The notes beneath the pieces were generated by a model. It ran no database searches. It had not been told where the DNA came from and saw nothing but the letters and a program-made list of their open reading frames with translations. From an uncultured Porphyromonadaceae bacterium (GTDB lineage Bacteria; Bacteroidota; Bacteroidia; Bacteroidales; Muribaculaceae), in NCBI GenBank assembly GCA_947177595.1, contig CAMWUZ010000008.1, forward strand, positions 1-21,714: a DNA stretch of 21,714 bases. Direction: 5' to 3'. Numbering within the stretch: position 1 is the first letter of the stretch; every line of letters begins with the position of its first letter. The position numbers were made by a program, and so were the translations under genes. Shown in pieces: positions 8,898 to 16,700 of the stretch.

Positions 8898-10436
8898 TTA
8901 TTTCTTTTTCCAACCTTTGCGACTACGCATCACCACTCCACCATCCGTTGCCGGCAATGTAGGCTGTTTACCTACAAGTTGATTGAGCGCCGCTTCATTT
9001 CTTCGGCGTGCAAGTGGATTTTCACTCTCCGGTAGCTCTTGTTCGCGAGAAGCGAATCTGCCTTTCTTGGGACGATAATTATCCTCAAGACGGTTGCGCC
9101 GATCTTTCTCACGGTCATCTCTGCCACCACGACGATGAAAATCGCCGCCAGAAGCCTCTTTTCCACCAAAACCTTTTTTACGTGCATCACGCTTCCACTC
9201 TTCGTCTGTCATTCTCCGGAAACCTTTAGGCTTTCTCTCGCCTCGATTTTCACCTTCACGGAGCGAACGACCCGATTTACGGAAACTCTCGTAATCACCG
9301 TCAAAAATAATATACTCTCTGAGCTCACACTCAAGGGCTCCATTGTAAATGGTTTCCTTGACGGAAGGTGAGAGACCAATACAGTTGAAATATTCCTCGC
9401 GGTATCCGATAATCCATGCATGATAACCGGTAAAGACCCTTTTCAGTTTTGTACCTATAGTACGGTAAAGACCCTCCATATCCTCCGAGCCGATTCGCTC
9501 TCCATAAGGAGGATTAGTCACCAAAATACCATCGGCAGGAGCTTCCTCCCAATGAGAAATGGATTGTACTTTCAGATTAATATATTTACCTACACCCGCC
9601 TGCTTGATGTTTTTTTCAGCTATTGCCACGGCTTTCGGGGAAATATCACTGCCGAATATGCATTGTTTAAGCTCTTTTTCACCCGATTCATCATTATAGA
9701 TACTGTCAAAAAGCTCCGCATCAAAATCTTTCCAATATTCAAAGGCAAATCTTTTGCGGTAGATTCCAGGCATGATACCCGCTCCAATCATCGCAGCCTC
9801 AATGAGGAAAGTTCCTGAACCGCACATCGGATCAACAAAAGGACAATCACCTCTCCAGCCGCTCTTCAGAATGATTCCTGCTGCAAGCACCTCATTAATA
9901 GGAGCTTCGGTCTGGGCAACGCGATAACCACGTTTGTGAAGCGATTCTCCCGACGAATCAAGCGAAAGAGTCACACGCTCACCGGCAATATGAACGTTTA
10001 TCATCACATCAGCATCCTGTAATCTCACTCCCGGACGCTTATCAGCACCGTAACGGTCTTTGAAATAATCCACAATCGCATCCTTAACGCGATATGTCAC
10101 ATATCTCGAATGAGTAAATTCATCGGAGTTGCTTACAGTATCCAGTGAAAAAGTTTTATCAAGCGACAGCACCTGAGTCCAATCGTATTCTTTAACCATC
10201 TCATACAGTTCATCGGCATCATGCGCCACAAACTTATAGATAGGCTTAAGTATGCGCAGAGCAGTGCGGCAACACATATTTGCCTTGTACAGCATTGCCT
10301 TATCACCTTCAAAGGACACCATTCTGCGACCCGGCTCAACATTTAGCGCTCCAAGCTCCCGAAGCTCCTCTGCAAGCACCTCTTCAAGACCGTGAAAGGT
10401 CTTCGCCACCATCTCAAACTTGAAATTATCCTCCAT
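8898..10436 (-). CDS. rlmL: RlmL-like 23S rRNA (guanine-N2) methyltransferase with a charged C-terminal tail
   Basis: This is a THUMP-domain, SAM-dependent RNA methyltransferase. The first 160 residues or so form the N-terminal ferredoxin-like and THUMP RNA-binding region. The methyltransferase domain has the SAM-binding motif DPMCGSGTF (202-210) and the catalytic NPPYGERIG (308-316), the latter typical of N2-guanine methylation. Length and order match the RlmL half of the E. coli RlmKL fusion (m2G2445); there is no RlmK half. Residues 386-512 are a low-complexity tail rich in Arg, Lys, Gly, Asp and Glu, likely disordered, ending in basic KGWKKK. Other THUMP methyltransferases share the fold, so the exact target base is inferred. 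It lies 18 bp after epsC and 9 bp before purD. Confidence 0.85.
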   Translation of the reverse strand: MEDNFKFEMVAKTFHGLEEVLAEELRELGALNVEPGRRMVSFEGDKAMLYKANMCCRTALRILKPIYKFVAHDADELYEMVKEYDWTQVLSLDKTFSLDTVSNSDEFTHSRYVTYRVKDAIVDYFKDRYGADKRPGVRLQDADVMINVHIAGERVTLSLDSSGESLHKRGYRVAQTEAPINEVLAAGIILKSGWRGDCPFVDPMCGSGTFLIEAAMIGAGIMPGIYRKRFAFEYWKDFDAELFDSIYNDESGEKELKQCIFGSDISPKAVAIAEKNIKQAGVGKYINLKVQSISHWEEAPADGILVTNPPYGERIGSEDMEGLYRTIGTKLKRVFTGYHAWIIGYREEYFNCIGLSPSVKETIYNGALECELREYIIFDGDYESFRKSGRSLREGENRGERKPKGFRRMTDEEWKRDARKKGFGGKEASGGDFHRRGGRDDREKDRRNRLEDNYRPKKGRFASREQELPESENPLARRRNEAALNQLVGKQPTLPATDGGVVMRSRKGWKKK

Positions 10437-10454
10437 TTCAGTATATATGGTAAA

Positions 10455-11375
10455 TTATTTGAATCGTAATATATTGTCCGGACGAGCCTGAACCAACTTC
10501 TCTCCTGCACCTACATCTTCGGTCACCCATAGGTTACCGCCTATGACTGCTCCGTCACCGATATTGATTCTTCCGAGCACGGTGGTATTGGCATAAATCA
10601 CCACATCATTGCCTATGATCGGATGACGCGGCACACCTTTCACCGGATTATTATTCTCGTCGCGGTCAAAACTTTTCGCTCCGAGAGTCACTCCCTGGTA
10701 CAACTTCACATTATTCCCGATAATAGCTGTTGCACCGACTACAACACCGGTACCATGGTCGATAACAAAACTTTCACCGATAGACGCAGCCGGATGAATA
10801 TCAATCCCGGTGTCGCGATGAGCCTGCTCGCTTATCATCCGGGGAATCACTGGTACACCAAGCTGCTGAAGAATGTGAGCAATACGATAATTAACAGTGG
10901 CTCTCACGCCGGGATAACAGAATATAACCTCATCGACAGAGGTGGCTGCCGGATCACCTACATAGGTAGCCTGCGCATCTGTAAAAAGCACCCGACGCAG
11001 CTCCGGAAGCCTCTCTACAAATTCAAGAGCCATAGCCTGAGCATCCTCTTTGATGCACTTGGTTCCCGGTTCGCCAAAAGCAAGTCCTGCGGCAATCTGT
11101 ATCTTCAAGCAGTTATATAGTTCTTCAACCGCAATACCGGTGTAATACTGCAGATTATCATAGGAAATTCCGGAAGCTCCGAAGAATCCCGGAAATACAA
11201 GTCTTCGGCTTAAAGATATAATTTTACCCACTTCATCGTGGCTCGGGAGCGGTGCACCTCCATTTCTCCCTTCATGCGGCAGACGCGTGCAACGCTCATC
11301 AACCAGCTGTTTCACCACAGCTGTGACTCTCTTTGCGCACCATTGCGCTCTTCGCGCAGCATCCTGTTTCTCCAT
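10455..11375 (-). CDS. epsC: Serine O-acetyltransferase (EpsC type)
   Basis: It makes O-acetylserine from serine and acetyl-CoA, the committed step of cysteine synthesis. The 306-residue product has a helical N-terminal domain (about 1-180) and a left-handed beta-helix of hexapeptide repeats (about 190-306). Expected catalytic-region motifs are present: DIHPAA (Asp192, His194) and DHGTG (Asp206, His207), then GVTLGAKSF and VPRHPIIGNDVVI. The N-terminal domain is longer than in E. coli CysE, as in the EpsC/plant-like branch. I chose the ATG at 11375; a GTG one codon earlier is also in frame. A near-perfect promoter ends 8 bp upstream of this ATG, leaving almost no untranslated leader. It heads the run of genes down to tadA. 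Confidence 0.92.
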   Translation of the reverse strand: MEKQDAARRAQWCAKRVTAVVKQLVDERCTRLPHEGRNGGAPLPSHDEVGKIISLSRRLVFPGFFGASGISYDNLQYYTGIAVEELYNCLKIQIAAGLAFGEPGTKCIKEDAQAMALEFVERLPELRRVLFTDAQATYVGDPAATSVDEVIFCYPGVRATVNYRIAHILQQLGVPVIPRMISEQAHRDTGIDIHPAASIGESFVIDHGTGVVVGATAIIGNNVKLYQGVTLGAKSFDRDENNNPVKGVPRHPIIGNDVVIYANTTVLGRINIGDGAVIGGNLWVTEDVGAGEKLVQARPDNILRFK

Positions 11376-11382
11376 CACTCCG

Positions 11383-11414
11383 CAAAGTTAGTCACAATAA
11401 GTGGTACAATCAAA
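11383..11414 (-). promoter_or_regulatory. Bacteroidetes-type promoter for epsC
   Basis: Reading the minus strand, TTTG (11414-11411) is followed by 20 bp and then TAACTTTG (11390-11383), an exact match to the TTTG/TAnnTTTG consensus of the primary sigma factor in this phylum. The bases after it (CGG) also fit. The expected transcription start is about 11376-11379, one to four bases before the epsC ATG. The -33 element is only 8 bp past the stop of the upstream permease gene. Confidence 0.7.
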
Positions 11415-11421
11415 AAAGTGT

Positions 11422-12636
11422 TCAGATTTTGGACACGCTGCCGTAGCTCTCGGTCTTTTTCCCTCCGAAACTGATTCTGTGGAGCACATAAGCCACAACA
11501 AAATAAATTCCGGTAAGCATCCAGAGCATGACATACGGATGAGATTCCTCCGCAAGAGTGGCACCGTTGCTGTTTATTCTGATGAAGCCCTCCACTCCCC
11601 ATGTGGCAGGAATGGCATCACTCACCAGAGTCCAGAACGGACTCATTGCATATCGCGGCCATGTGAGTCCGCTCAGGAAAAGGAATACCACTGAGGTAAA
11701 CACCACTACAAGCATTGAACTCTCTCGCTCGGTAACAAACACAGCGATGAACTGCCCGAGCATAGCGCTTGCAAGAAGCATCGGCAGAATAAACATAAAG
11801 CTGTGCCATATATTGCCTACATGCGGAAGAGAGAACATCATAGGAACGAGGTGGAGTACATACAGCGTCATCGGCACATAGCATACAAGGTAGCAGAGGG
11901 TTTTGCCTATCAGTGTAGCCCCGGCAGGAGCATCCACACTCAGCGGATCATAGCCATGATTACGTCGCCTCCGTTCACTCACCCCTCCTGCAATCATAGT
12001 GATACCGAGAACCATGCTCTGCTGGAGAATAAGCACAATAATACCGGGAATAATGAACGAGGCGAATCCCTGAGTTGGATCACCGGTAAACACCGCATCA
12101 TTACTTATAGTATCACCTTCTATACTTTCTGCAATAATGCCGAGATTGTCTATCGTCTCACCCCGGATATTATCTCCGAGACTCAACTGAACATCAGTTA
12201 ATGCTCCGAGAGCAGCACGATAGCGAAGCAGCAGACTCATATCAGCATAATATGTGACTTGCGTCTGCTCACCACGACCTACTTTCTTAGCATAATCAGC
12301 AGGAATCTCAAGAACACCGAATACCTTCTTCTCATTACTGAGCCGACGCGCCGACGGTATGTCAGGACAATAGTCATAAATCTCAAGCGCCGAAGTGGCA
12401 TCGACCATTCTCGCAAGTTCACGACTCTCCGGAGTGCGACTGTGATCTACAACCGCAATCGGAAGATCCCTGATCACCTCCGTATTATATATTAAGGTGT
12501 AGATAACCGGATAGCCGAGGGGGAGGATAAAGAAGAAAACCATCACTCCCATATCGCCGAATACCAGTCTGAACTCACGAGCCCAAACTCTTGCCACAGA
12601 TTTAAACCATCCTAATATGCCATTTCCAGAATTCAT
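11422..12636 (-). CDS. ABC-2 type transporter permease (distal of two)
   Basis: This is an inner membrane permease of the ABC-2 (YhhJ/DrrB-like) family. A basic amphipathic N-terminus leads into one membrane helix (VMVFFFILPLGYPVIYTLIY), then a large extracytoplasmic domain of about 150 residues (beginning LPIAVVDHSRTPESRELARM), then five further helices (FIIPGIIVLILQQSMVLGI onward, last YVMLWMLTGIYFVVAYVL). The 404-residue length from the ATG at 12636 is normal for this branch. A GTG at 12645 is in frame but only 9 bp after the upstream stop and adds just three residues, so I prefer the ATG. With its neighbours it forms a tripartite exporter of the HlyD/ABC-2/TolC type. The substrate is not evident, and no nucleotide-binding subunit is encoded next to it. 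Confidence 0.9.
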   Translation of the reverse strand: MNSGNGILGWFKSVARVWAREFRLVFGDMGVMVFFFILPLGYPVIYTLIYNTEVIRDLPIAVVDHSRTPESRELARMVDATSALEIYDYCPDIPSARRLSNEKKVFGVLEIPADYAKKVGRGEQTQVTYYADMSLLLRYRAALGALTDVQLSLGDNIRGETIDNLGIIAESIEGDTISNDAVFTGDPTQGFASFIIPGIIVLILQQSMVLGITMIAGGVSERRRRNHGYDPLSVDAPAGATLIGKTLCYLVCYVPMTLYVLHLVPMMFSLPHVGNIWHSFMFILPMLLASAMLGQFIAVFVTERESSMLVVVFTSVVFLFLSGLTWPRYAMSPFWTLVSDAIPATWGVEGFIRINSNGATLAEESHPYVMLWMLTGIYFVVAYVLHRISFGGKKTESYGSVSKI

Positions 12637-12654
12637 ATTCAACACATTTTTTCG

Positions 12655-13818
12655 TTAAGGCACATACACCGGATTGAGACAATGCTTTTTGAGTCGGCGC
12701 AATCCCACCATTCCGGCAAGCGGAAACAGCAGCAGGGCAATATAATACCATCTTGAATAATATAGCGCAATACCGTTGAGCGCCTGATCGGCATAGATGA
12801 GGAAATAATAGCGCGGAGGCAATATGTAACTGAAAATTCCAATCGCACCATACATACTCTGAACCGGGAACGAATATGCGGCGATTGAGAACGCCAAAAT
12901 ACCTGTCAATGAAGCGATGCTCACACTCAGACGCAGGTTCGGAATAGCGCATACAATCACAAGAGCGAGTCCCTGACTGCCTATTACAAGCAGAATCATG
13001 GCTATAATCATGTGCCATGCCGGACAATTCATGGGGAAATGAACCATTGTGTACATCACAGCCTGGAGGCCCACTCCAATTATACTGAAAATAATCGCCT
13101 GAGGAACCAGTTTACCAAGCACCGCACAAAGCATCGAGCCTCCACTCATCCTCAGCCATTCAATAGAAGTGCCATTCTTGATTTCCTCACAGATTGTAAA
13201 GCAGGTCATAAGCATAACCATCAGCGCCACAACACCCGGAATGAATGAATTGCACAGATATATAGAGTAGTTGAGCCACGGATTACCAATCCCCTGCTCG
13301 GCTATCACGACCGGTTGCAGAAGCGTACCAGCAACATTTTCGTTTATTCCGGTGCTTACAAGGGTTGTCTGCACCACTCCCCCGGCGGTTGTAACCGCAG
13401 CGGTCTTGAAACCTTTGTAGGCAAGCGAACCGGGTACAAACACAGTCATATCACTATAATAAGTGATTGTTGTGCCTATTCCTGAAAGGGCATCTTTTTG
13501 AAAATCATGAGGGATGATGAAAAAACCGAAAGTCTCACCTTTGCGCAGACGCGCAAGAGCATCAGCATAGGTCTCATCTGTATGTGCCACATCTATGAGT
13601 TCTGAAGCACCAAGATTGCGCACAACCCTGCGTGAAAGGCTTGAATGATCCTGATCAACCACCGATACAGGCACTTTGAGCGGCAACCCCTCCTTCATCA
13701 AATCCATGAAGAAGAACGCGAACAATATGGGTACCACCACGCAACTTACGAGGTAGATGCGTCGCGAGCAAAGCCTGCGCCATCCATAATTAAGCGATTG
13801 TCGGAATATCTTGAGCAT
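12655..13818 (-). CDS. ABC-2 type transporter permease (proximal of two)
   Basis: This is a second permease with the same architecture as the neighbour: a helix near residues 20-38 (YLVSCVVVPILFAFFFMDLM), an extracytoplasmic domain (VPVSVVDQDHSSLSRRVVRN, through about residue 185), then five membrane helices (for example VVALMVMLMTCFTICEEI). The shared S/AVVDxxxS start of the extracytoplasmic domain shows that the two permeases are paralogues, so they probably form a heterodimer. The product is 387 residues from the ATG at 13818. It lies 20 bp after the HlyD-like gene and 9 bp before the second permease's possible GTG (18 bp before its ATG). The cytoplasmic loops have no Walker motifs, so an ATPase must come from elsewhere if this is a true ABC exporter. 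Confidence 0.9.
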   Translation of the reverse strand: MLKIFRQSLNYGWRRLCSRRIYLVSCVVVPILFAFFFMDLMKEGLPLKVPVSVVDQDHSSLSRRVVRNLGASELIDVAHTDETYADALARLRKGETFGFFIIPHDFQKDALSGIGTTITYYSDMTVFVPGSLAYKGFKTAAVTTAGGVVQTTLVSTGINENVAGTLLQPVVIAEQGIGNPWLNYSIYLCNSFIPGVVALMVMLMTCFTICEEIKNGTSIEWLRMSGGSMLCAVLGKLVPQAIIFSIIGVGLQAVMYTMVHFPMNCPAWHMIIAMILLVIGSQGLALVIVCAIPNLRLSVSIASLTGILAFSIAAYSFPVQSMYGAIGIFSYILPPRYYFLIYADQALNGIALYYSRWYYIALLLFPLAGMVGLRRLKKHCLNPVYVP

Positions 13819-13838
13819 TTCCGATTAAGGGATAAGGA

Positions 13839-14849
13839 TTATTTCTTATAGATTACAGTCATGCCAGGACGAAGTGCCACAATATTTTCCAAAGGACGTG
13901 CTTTCACTTCAAACGTACGGCTATCCCAGTCACCTGTGGCTTTGGTTGCTCTCCATGTAGCATAACTGCCGAGATCACGCACGTAATAGATGCGTGCCTT
14001 AACCTCTTTCTTGTCAAGAGCGGGAATCATCACAGTGACGGTATCACCAAGCTGCATATCATTAAGAAGAGTTTCGCGCACATTGAACACAACATACTTG
14101 TCTTCAACCTTGAGAACGCTCATGATAGGAGCGCCGAGACTCACCAATTCACCTACTTCGGGATAAATCTGGTCAATCTGTCCGTCACAAGGCGCTGTGA
14201 GATACTGATCCTCCAGAATGCTCTCTACTTCAGCTACTCCGCCTTTTGCAACGGTCACCATTGCAGCAGCACTCTCTTTATCCTCTTTCTGCGCACCGGC
14301 GATAGCAAGACTTAGCTGACTGTCGGCAGCCGCCTTTGAAGCTACAGCCGCATCATAGGCTGCCTTAGCCTCATCGCGCTTCTGCTCGCTCACCACATTC
14401 TGCTTGTAAAGAGCTTCCATGCGGTCATATGTTTTTTTTGTAATAGTCACTGCAGCCTGAGCCTGAGCAACCATTTCTTTTGCCGCGGTTACAATCTGGG
14501 AGCGGGTACCGGCATCAATCTTTTTATTCTGAGCTGCTGCCGCATTCTCCATAGCCTCCGCCTGCATAAGTTTTGCTTCGACAAGTGAGGAGTGGATATG
14601 CACCAGAGTGTCTCCGGCTTTCACCATATCGCCTTCGCTCACATAAAACTCAAGCACTCTGCCGGGCAATTTGCCGCTAACCCTCACAGAGGTGGCATCT
14701 GCCTGACCTTCGATTATCTCATCCGGCTCATTCAAAAAACAGAACCCTATGATGGCGAGAGCCAAAGTTGCCACCACTACTCCTGCGAGAGCTACCATTA
14801 TGGTTTTTGACTCACGCTTTTCTGCATTGCTGCTATACATATCTGCCAT
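13839..14849 (-). CDS. HlyD/EmrA-like periplasmic adaptor (membrane fusion protein)
   Basis: This adaptor bridges inner-membrane permeases and a TolC-type channel. The 336-residue product has a short cytoplasmic N-terminus, one membrane helix (about 17-38), a split biotinyl-lipoyl domain (first half about 50-88, VRVSGKLPGRVLEFYVSEGD; second half about 216-250, LTAPCDGQIDQIYPEVGE), an Ala/Lys/Glu-rich alpha-helical hairpin between them (about 88-212), and a beta-barrel domain to the end (GMTVIYKK). The architecture resembles YhiI/EmrA rather than RND adaptors, which agrees with the ABC-2 permeases downstream. There is no lipobox; anchoring is by the N-terminal helix. It lies 9 bp after the TolC-like gene, consistent with one operon. 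Confidence 0.93.
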   Translation of the reverse strand: MADMYSSNAEKRESKTIMVALAGVVVATLALAIIGFCFLNEPDEIIEGQADATSVRVSGKLPGRVLEFYVSEGDMVKAGDTLVHIHSSLVEAKLMQAEAMENAAAAQNKKIDAGTRSQIVTAAKEMVAQAQAAVTITKKTYDRMEALYKQNVVSEQKRDEAKAAYDAAVASKAAADSQLSLAIAGAQKEDKESAAAMVTVAKGGVAEVESILEDQYLTAPCDGQIDQIYPEVGELVSLGAPIMSVLKVEDKYVVFNVRETLLNDMQLGDTVTVMIPALDKKEVKARIYYVRDLGSYATWRATKATGDWDSRTFEVKARPLENIVALRPGMTVIYKK

Positions 14850-14858
14850 AACGCTTTA

Positions 14859-16352
14859 TTATTTATCATTACTATATTGTGGCGTAACAAGGGTGCCGAG
14901 AGCTTTGCTCAGATATACATCACACAGATGAACATCTATCATCGCATCGATATTTTCAGAGTTAGCCTTGAGCCACGCAGTCTGCGCCTCCATTACATTA
15001 TCAACAGCCATCACGCCTTCTCGGAATCCAAGATTTGCCTGACGAAGGTTTTCATTAGCTTTGGTAAGATTTGTTTCTGTCATGTTGAAGGTCTTGACAG
15101 CCTCCTGAGCCTTGAACGCGCTCTGACTAACCTGAAGCTGCACCATTTCGCGCGCATCCTCCAGTTCAAGTTGTGCAATTTTTGTCTGAGCCTTCGCAGC
15201 ACGATACTTATTATAGTTTCCGCCCCAGTGCCAGATAGGCACAGAAAGCATCGCGCCTACATTAAAGCCTCCGGCAAATCTGCGGCTGAATCCGTCAAAC
15301 ATATTTGGATTACTGAATGAATAAGCTCCGACCACCGCGAGATTGGGCATCATAGAAGCCTTTTCAACATTGGCTTTCTGCTCATAAATCTTTACACCCA
15401 AGGCAAGAGCGCGCAAATCGGGACGTCGCGCAAACACATCCTCCATATTATAATAGGTGGCGGGAGGAGTCACGGAATTCACTGATTCGAGACCGCAATC
15501 CTCATCCTCCAGCTCCATCCGGGTATCAACCGGCAACCCGCAAACCTGTGCAAGAGCCATTCGTGAAAGCACCAATCCATTATCTACCTTTGTCTGATCT
15601 ACCTGTGCTTGATTGAGCTTCACCTCTACTGTAAGAAGATCACTCTTTGTGGCAACGCCCTGCTCTACCATGGCATTAACATTGTTGCGCAGAGTATCAA
15701 GGAGGTTCACATAAGAGTCGGCAAGTTTTTTCTTAGCTTTAAGCGACACAACCTGCCAATATGCGGCATCCACAGCGTAAATCACATTCTCTGCTTCATT
15801 GCTACGCATCTCTTTGGCGAGATTCTCGGCAAACTTGGTAATCTTGTTCATCGCCACAATCTTACCACCCATAAATACCGGCTGCGTAAGAGTCACTGCG
15901 CCGAAAAATACATTGTGCACATTGAATGTCATTGCATCCTTCGGTATCAGCGCAACTGTTTCAGGAATATATTGTCCGTCCGGTCCCTTTATCGGCTCAC
16001 CGGTCATCGGATTTTTGACAAGGTTGAACTCGTATGTCTGCTTTTCGAGATTGAATGTTTTGGTAGGAAGTAGCTGATCTTTTGAAAAAACCGACAGGTT
16101 CTTCTGGTTATACATGTAGCCGCCGGCAAAGTCCAGAGCCGGAAGATAGGCGGCAAAAGCCTCACGATTCTGATAATGCGCCTGCTTGACACTCTCGTTG
16201 CCGATAAGTATACGCTTGTTGCTCCGCAGTGCCATACTGCGGCATGAGTCAAGGCTCACAACCTCTGCCGATAAGGACGCTGTCGCGCCCGCGACCATTA
16301 ATGCCGCAATCATTCCGCGGCACAAAGAGCTGCACTTATGAATTCTGCTCAT
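14859..16352 (-). CDS. TolC-family outer membrane efflux protein
   Basis: This is an outer membrane channel of the TolC/OEP family. The 497-residue product starts with a signal peptide (basic start, hydrophobic core near residues 14-26, cleavage likely after SLSA at about 29). It then has the two tandem OEP repeats: VVSLDSCRSMALRSNKR and the first helical pair (about 30-250), and the second repeat beginning near the ARRPDLRALALGV motif (about 310). The motif xRPDLRA is typical of the family. It is the first gene of the four-gene export cluster and lies behind a candidate promoter at about 16405-16412. The start ATG at 16352 is supported by the signal peptide. There is no lipobox Cys at the cleavage site, so it is not an OprM-type lipoprotein. 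Confidence 0.93.
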   Translation of the reverse strand: MSRIHKCSSLCRGMIAALMVAGATASLSAEVVSLDSCRSMALRSNKRILIGNESVKQAHYQNREAFAAYLPALDFAGGYMYNQKNLSVFSKDQLLPTKTFNLEKQTYEFNLVKNPMTGEPIKGPDGQYIPETVALIPKDAMTFNVHNVFFGAVTLTQPVFMGGKIVAMNKITKFAENLAKEMRSNEAENVIYAVDAAYWQVVSLKAKKKLADSYVNLLDTLRNNVNAMVEQGVATKSDLLTVEVKLNQAQVDQTKVDNGLVLSRMALAQVCGLPVDTRMELEDEDCGLESVNSVTPPATYYNMEDVFARRPDLRALALGVKIYEQKANVEKASMMPNLAVVGAYSFSNPNMFDGFSRRFAGGFNVGAMLSVPIWHWGGNYNKYRAAKAQTKIAQLELEDAREMVQLQVSQSAFKAQEAVKTFNMTETNLTKANENLRQANLGFREGVMAVDNVMEAQTAWLKANSENIDAMIDVHLCDVYLSKALGTLVTPQYSNDK

Positions 16353-16404
16353 AAATTTTTTGCGTTAAAAACGTGAACGGTAAGCTAACTTCTCCACCGC
16401 TTTG

Positions 16405-16412
16405 CAAATTTA
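16405..16412 (-). promoter_or_regulatory. Candidate -7 element for the TolC/HlyD/permease operon
   Basis: On the minus strand the sequence is TAAATTTG, followed by CAAAG, an exact TAnnTTTG match. The expected start of transcription is near 16398, giving a leader of about 45 nt before the ATG at 16352. A -33 TTTG at the usual 19-21 bp is not present; the nearest TTG is only 13 bp away, so this may be a weaker or activator-dependent promoter. Confidence 0.4.
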
Positions 16413-16550
16413 ACAATTTATAATTCAATTGTGTTCATATCACCCTCATCTTTTATCATTCCATCATAGCTATTTTCATTGAATTTTTCTTCTGTAAATA
16501 CAATAATCTCCTCAAAAGTGCGTTTTTTGTGTTAAAAATACACCTGAAAA

Positions 16551-16580
16551 TTTGAAAATTAGATTTTTTAAGTAATTTTG
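16551..16580 (+). promoter_or_regulatory. Bacteroidetes-type promoter for the fimbrial operon
   Basis: TTTG (16551-16554) is followed, after 18 bp, by TAATTTTG (16573-16580). The -7 element is an exact consensus match; the spacer is one base shorter than the usual 19-21. The expected transcription start is near 16587, giving a leader of about 114 nt before the ATG at 16701. Confidence 0.55.
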
Positions 16581-16610
16581 CCACACTTCTGCAAGTAGGC
16601 TGAAATCTAA

Positions 16611-16661
16611 ACGACTCCGGTGAAAGACTGCAACTAACCGAATACAGGAAAGCCGGATCGT
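16611..16661 (+). promoter_or_regulatory. Structured leader: stem plus T-run, possible attenuator
   Basis: ACGA-c-TCCGG (16611-16620) pairs with CCGGATCGT (16653-16661): nine base pairs with one bulged C, enclosing a 32-nt loop. TAATTTTTT follows directly (T6 at 16664-16669). Other pairings are possible: TCTGCA (16588-16593) with TGCAGA (16675-16680), and AAATCT (16603-16608) with AGATTT (16680-16685). The arrangement resembles an attenuator or a small ligand-binding leader, but the loop is large for a simple terminator and I match it to no known riboswitch class. Confidence 0.45.
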
Positions 16662-16700
16662 AATTTTTTAGTACTGCAGAGATTTTTTTAAGGGATTGAC

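Larger units (their letters stand above)
16353..16700. other. Divergent intergenic region between the export and fimbrial operons
   Basis: This is 348 bp of AT-rich sequence with no gene that I can support. It holds a leftward -7 element for the TolC operon (16405-16412), a rightward promoter (16551-16580) and a structured leader with a 9-bp stem (16611-16661) before the fimbrial operon. About 135 bp between the two promoters has no recognisable element. I found no long inverted repeats that would mark an invertible promoter. Confidence 0.7.

Noticed and set aside
10623..11120. A 165-codon plus-strand frame antisense to epsC, and similar long frames at 9039-9371 and 15609-16073
   Set aside because: All lie within well-supported genes on the other strand, with shadow-like composition and no recognisable motif.
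12602..13027. A 141-codon frame within the two ABC-2 permease genes on the same strand
   Set aside because: It is out of frame with both permeases, which are intact and typical; its composition is Cys/Arg/Ser-rich with no membrane or domain pattern.
16353..16700. Invertible (phase-variable) promoter upstream of the fimbrial operon
   Set aside because: Common for Bacteroidales surface loci, but I found no paired inverted repeats of useful length flanking the promoter; only short AT-rich palindromes such as CGTT/AACG near 16364. No invertase gene is nearby.
16587..16700. Known riboswitch (cobalamin, TPP, SAM, glycine or THF) in the fimbrial leader
   Set aside because: The conserved cores of these classes are not present, and a fimbrial operon is not a usual target.
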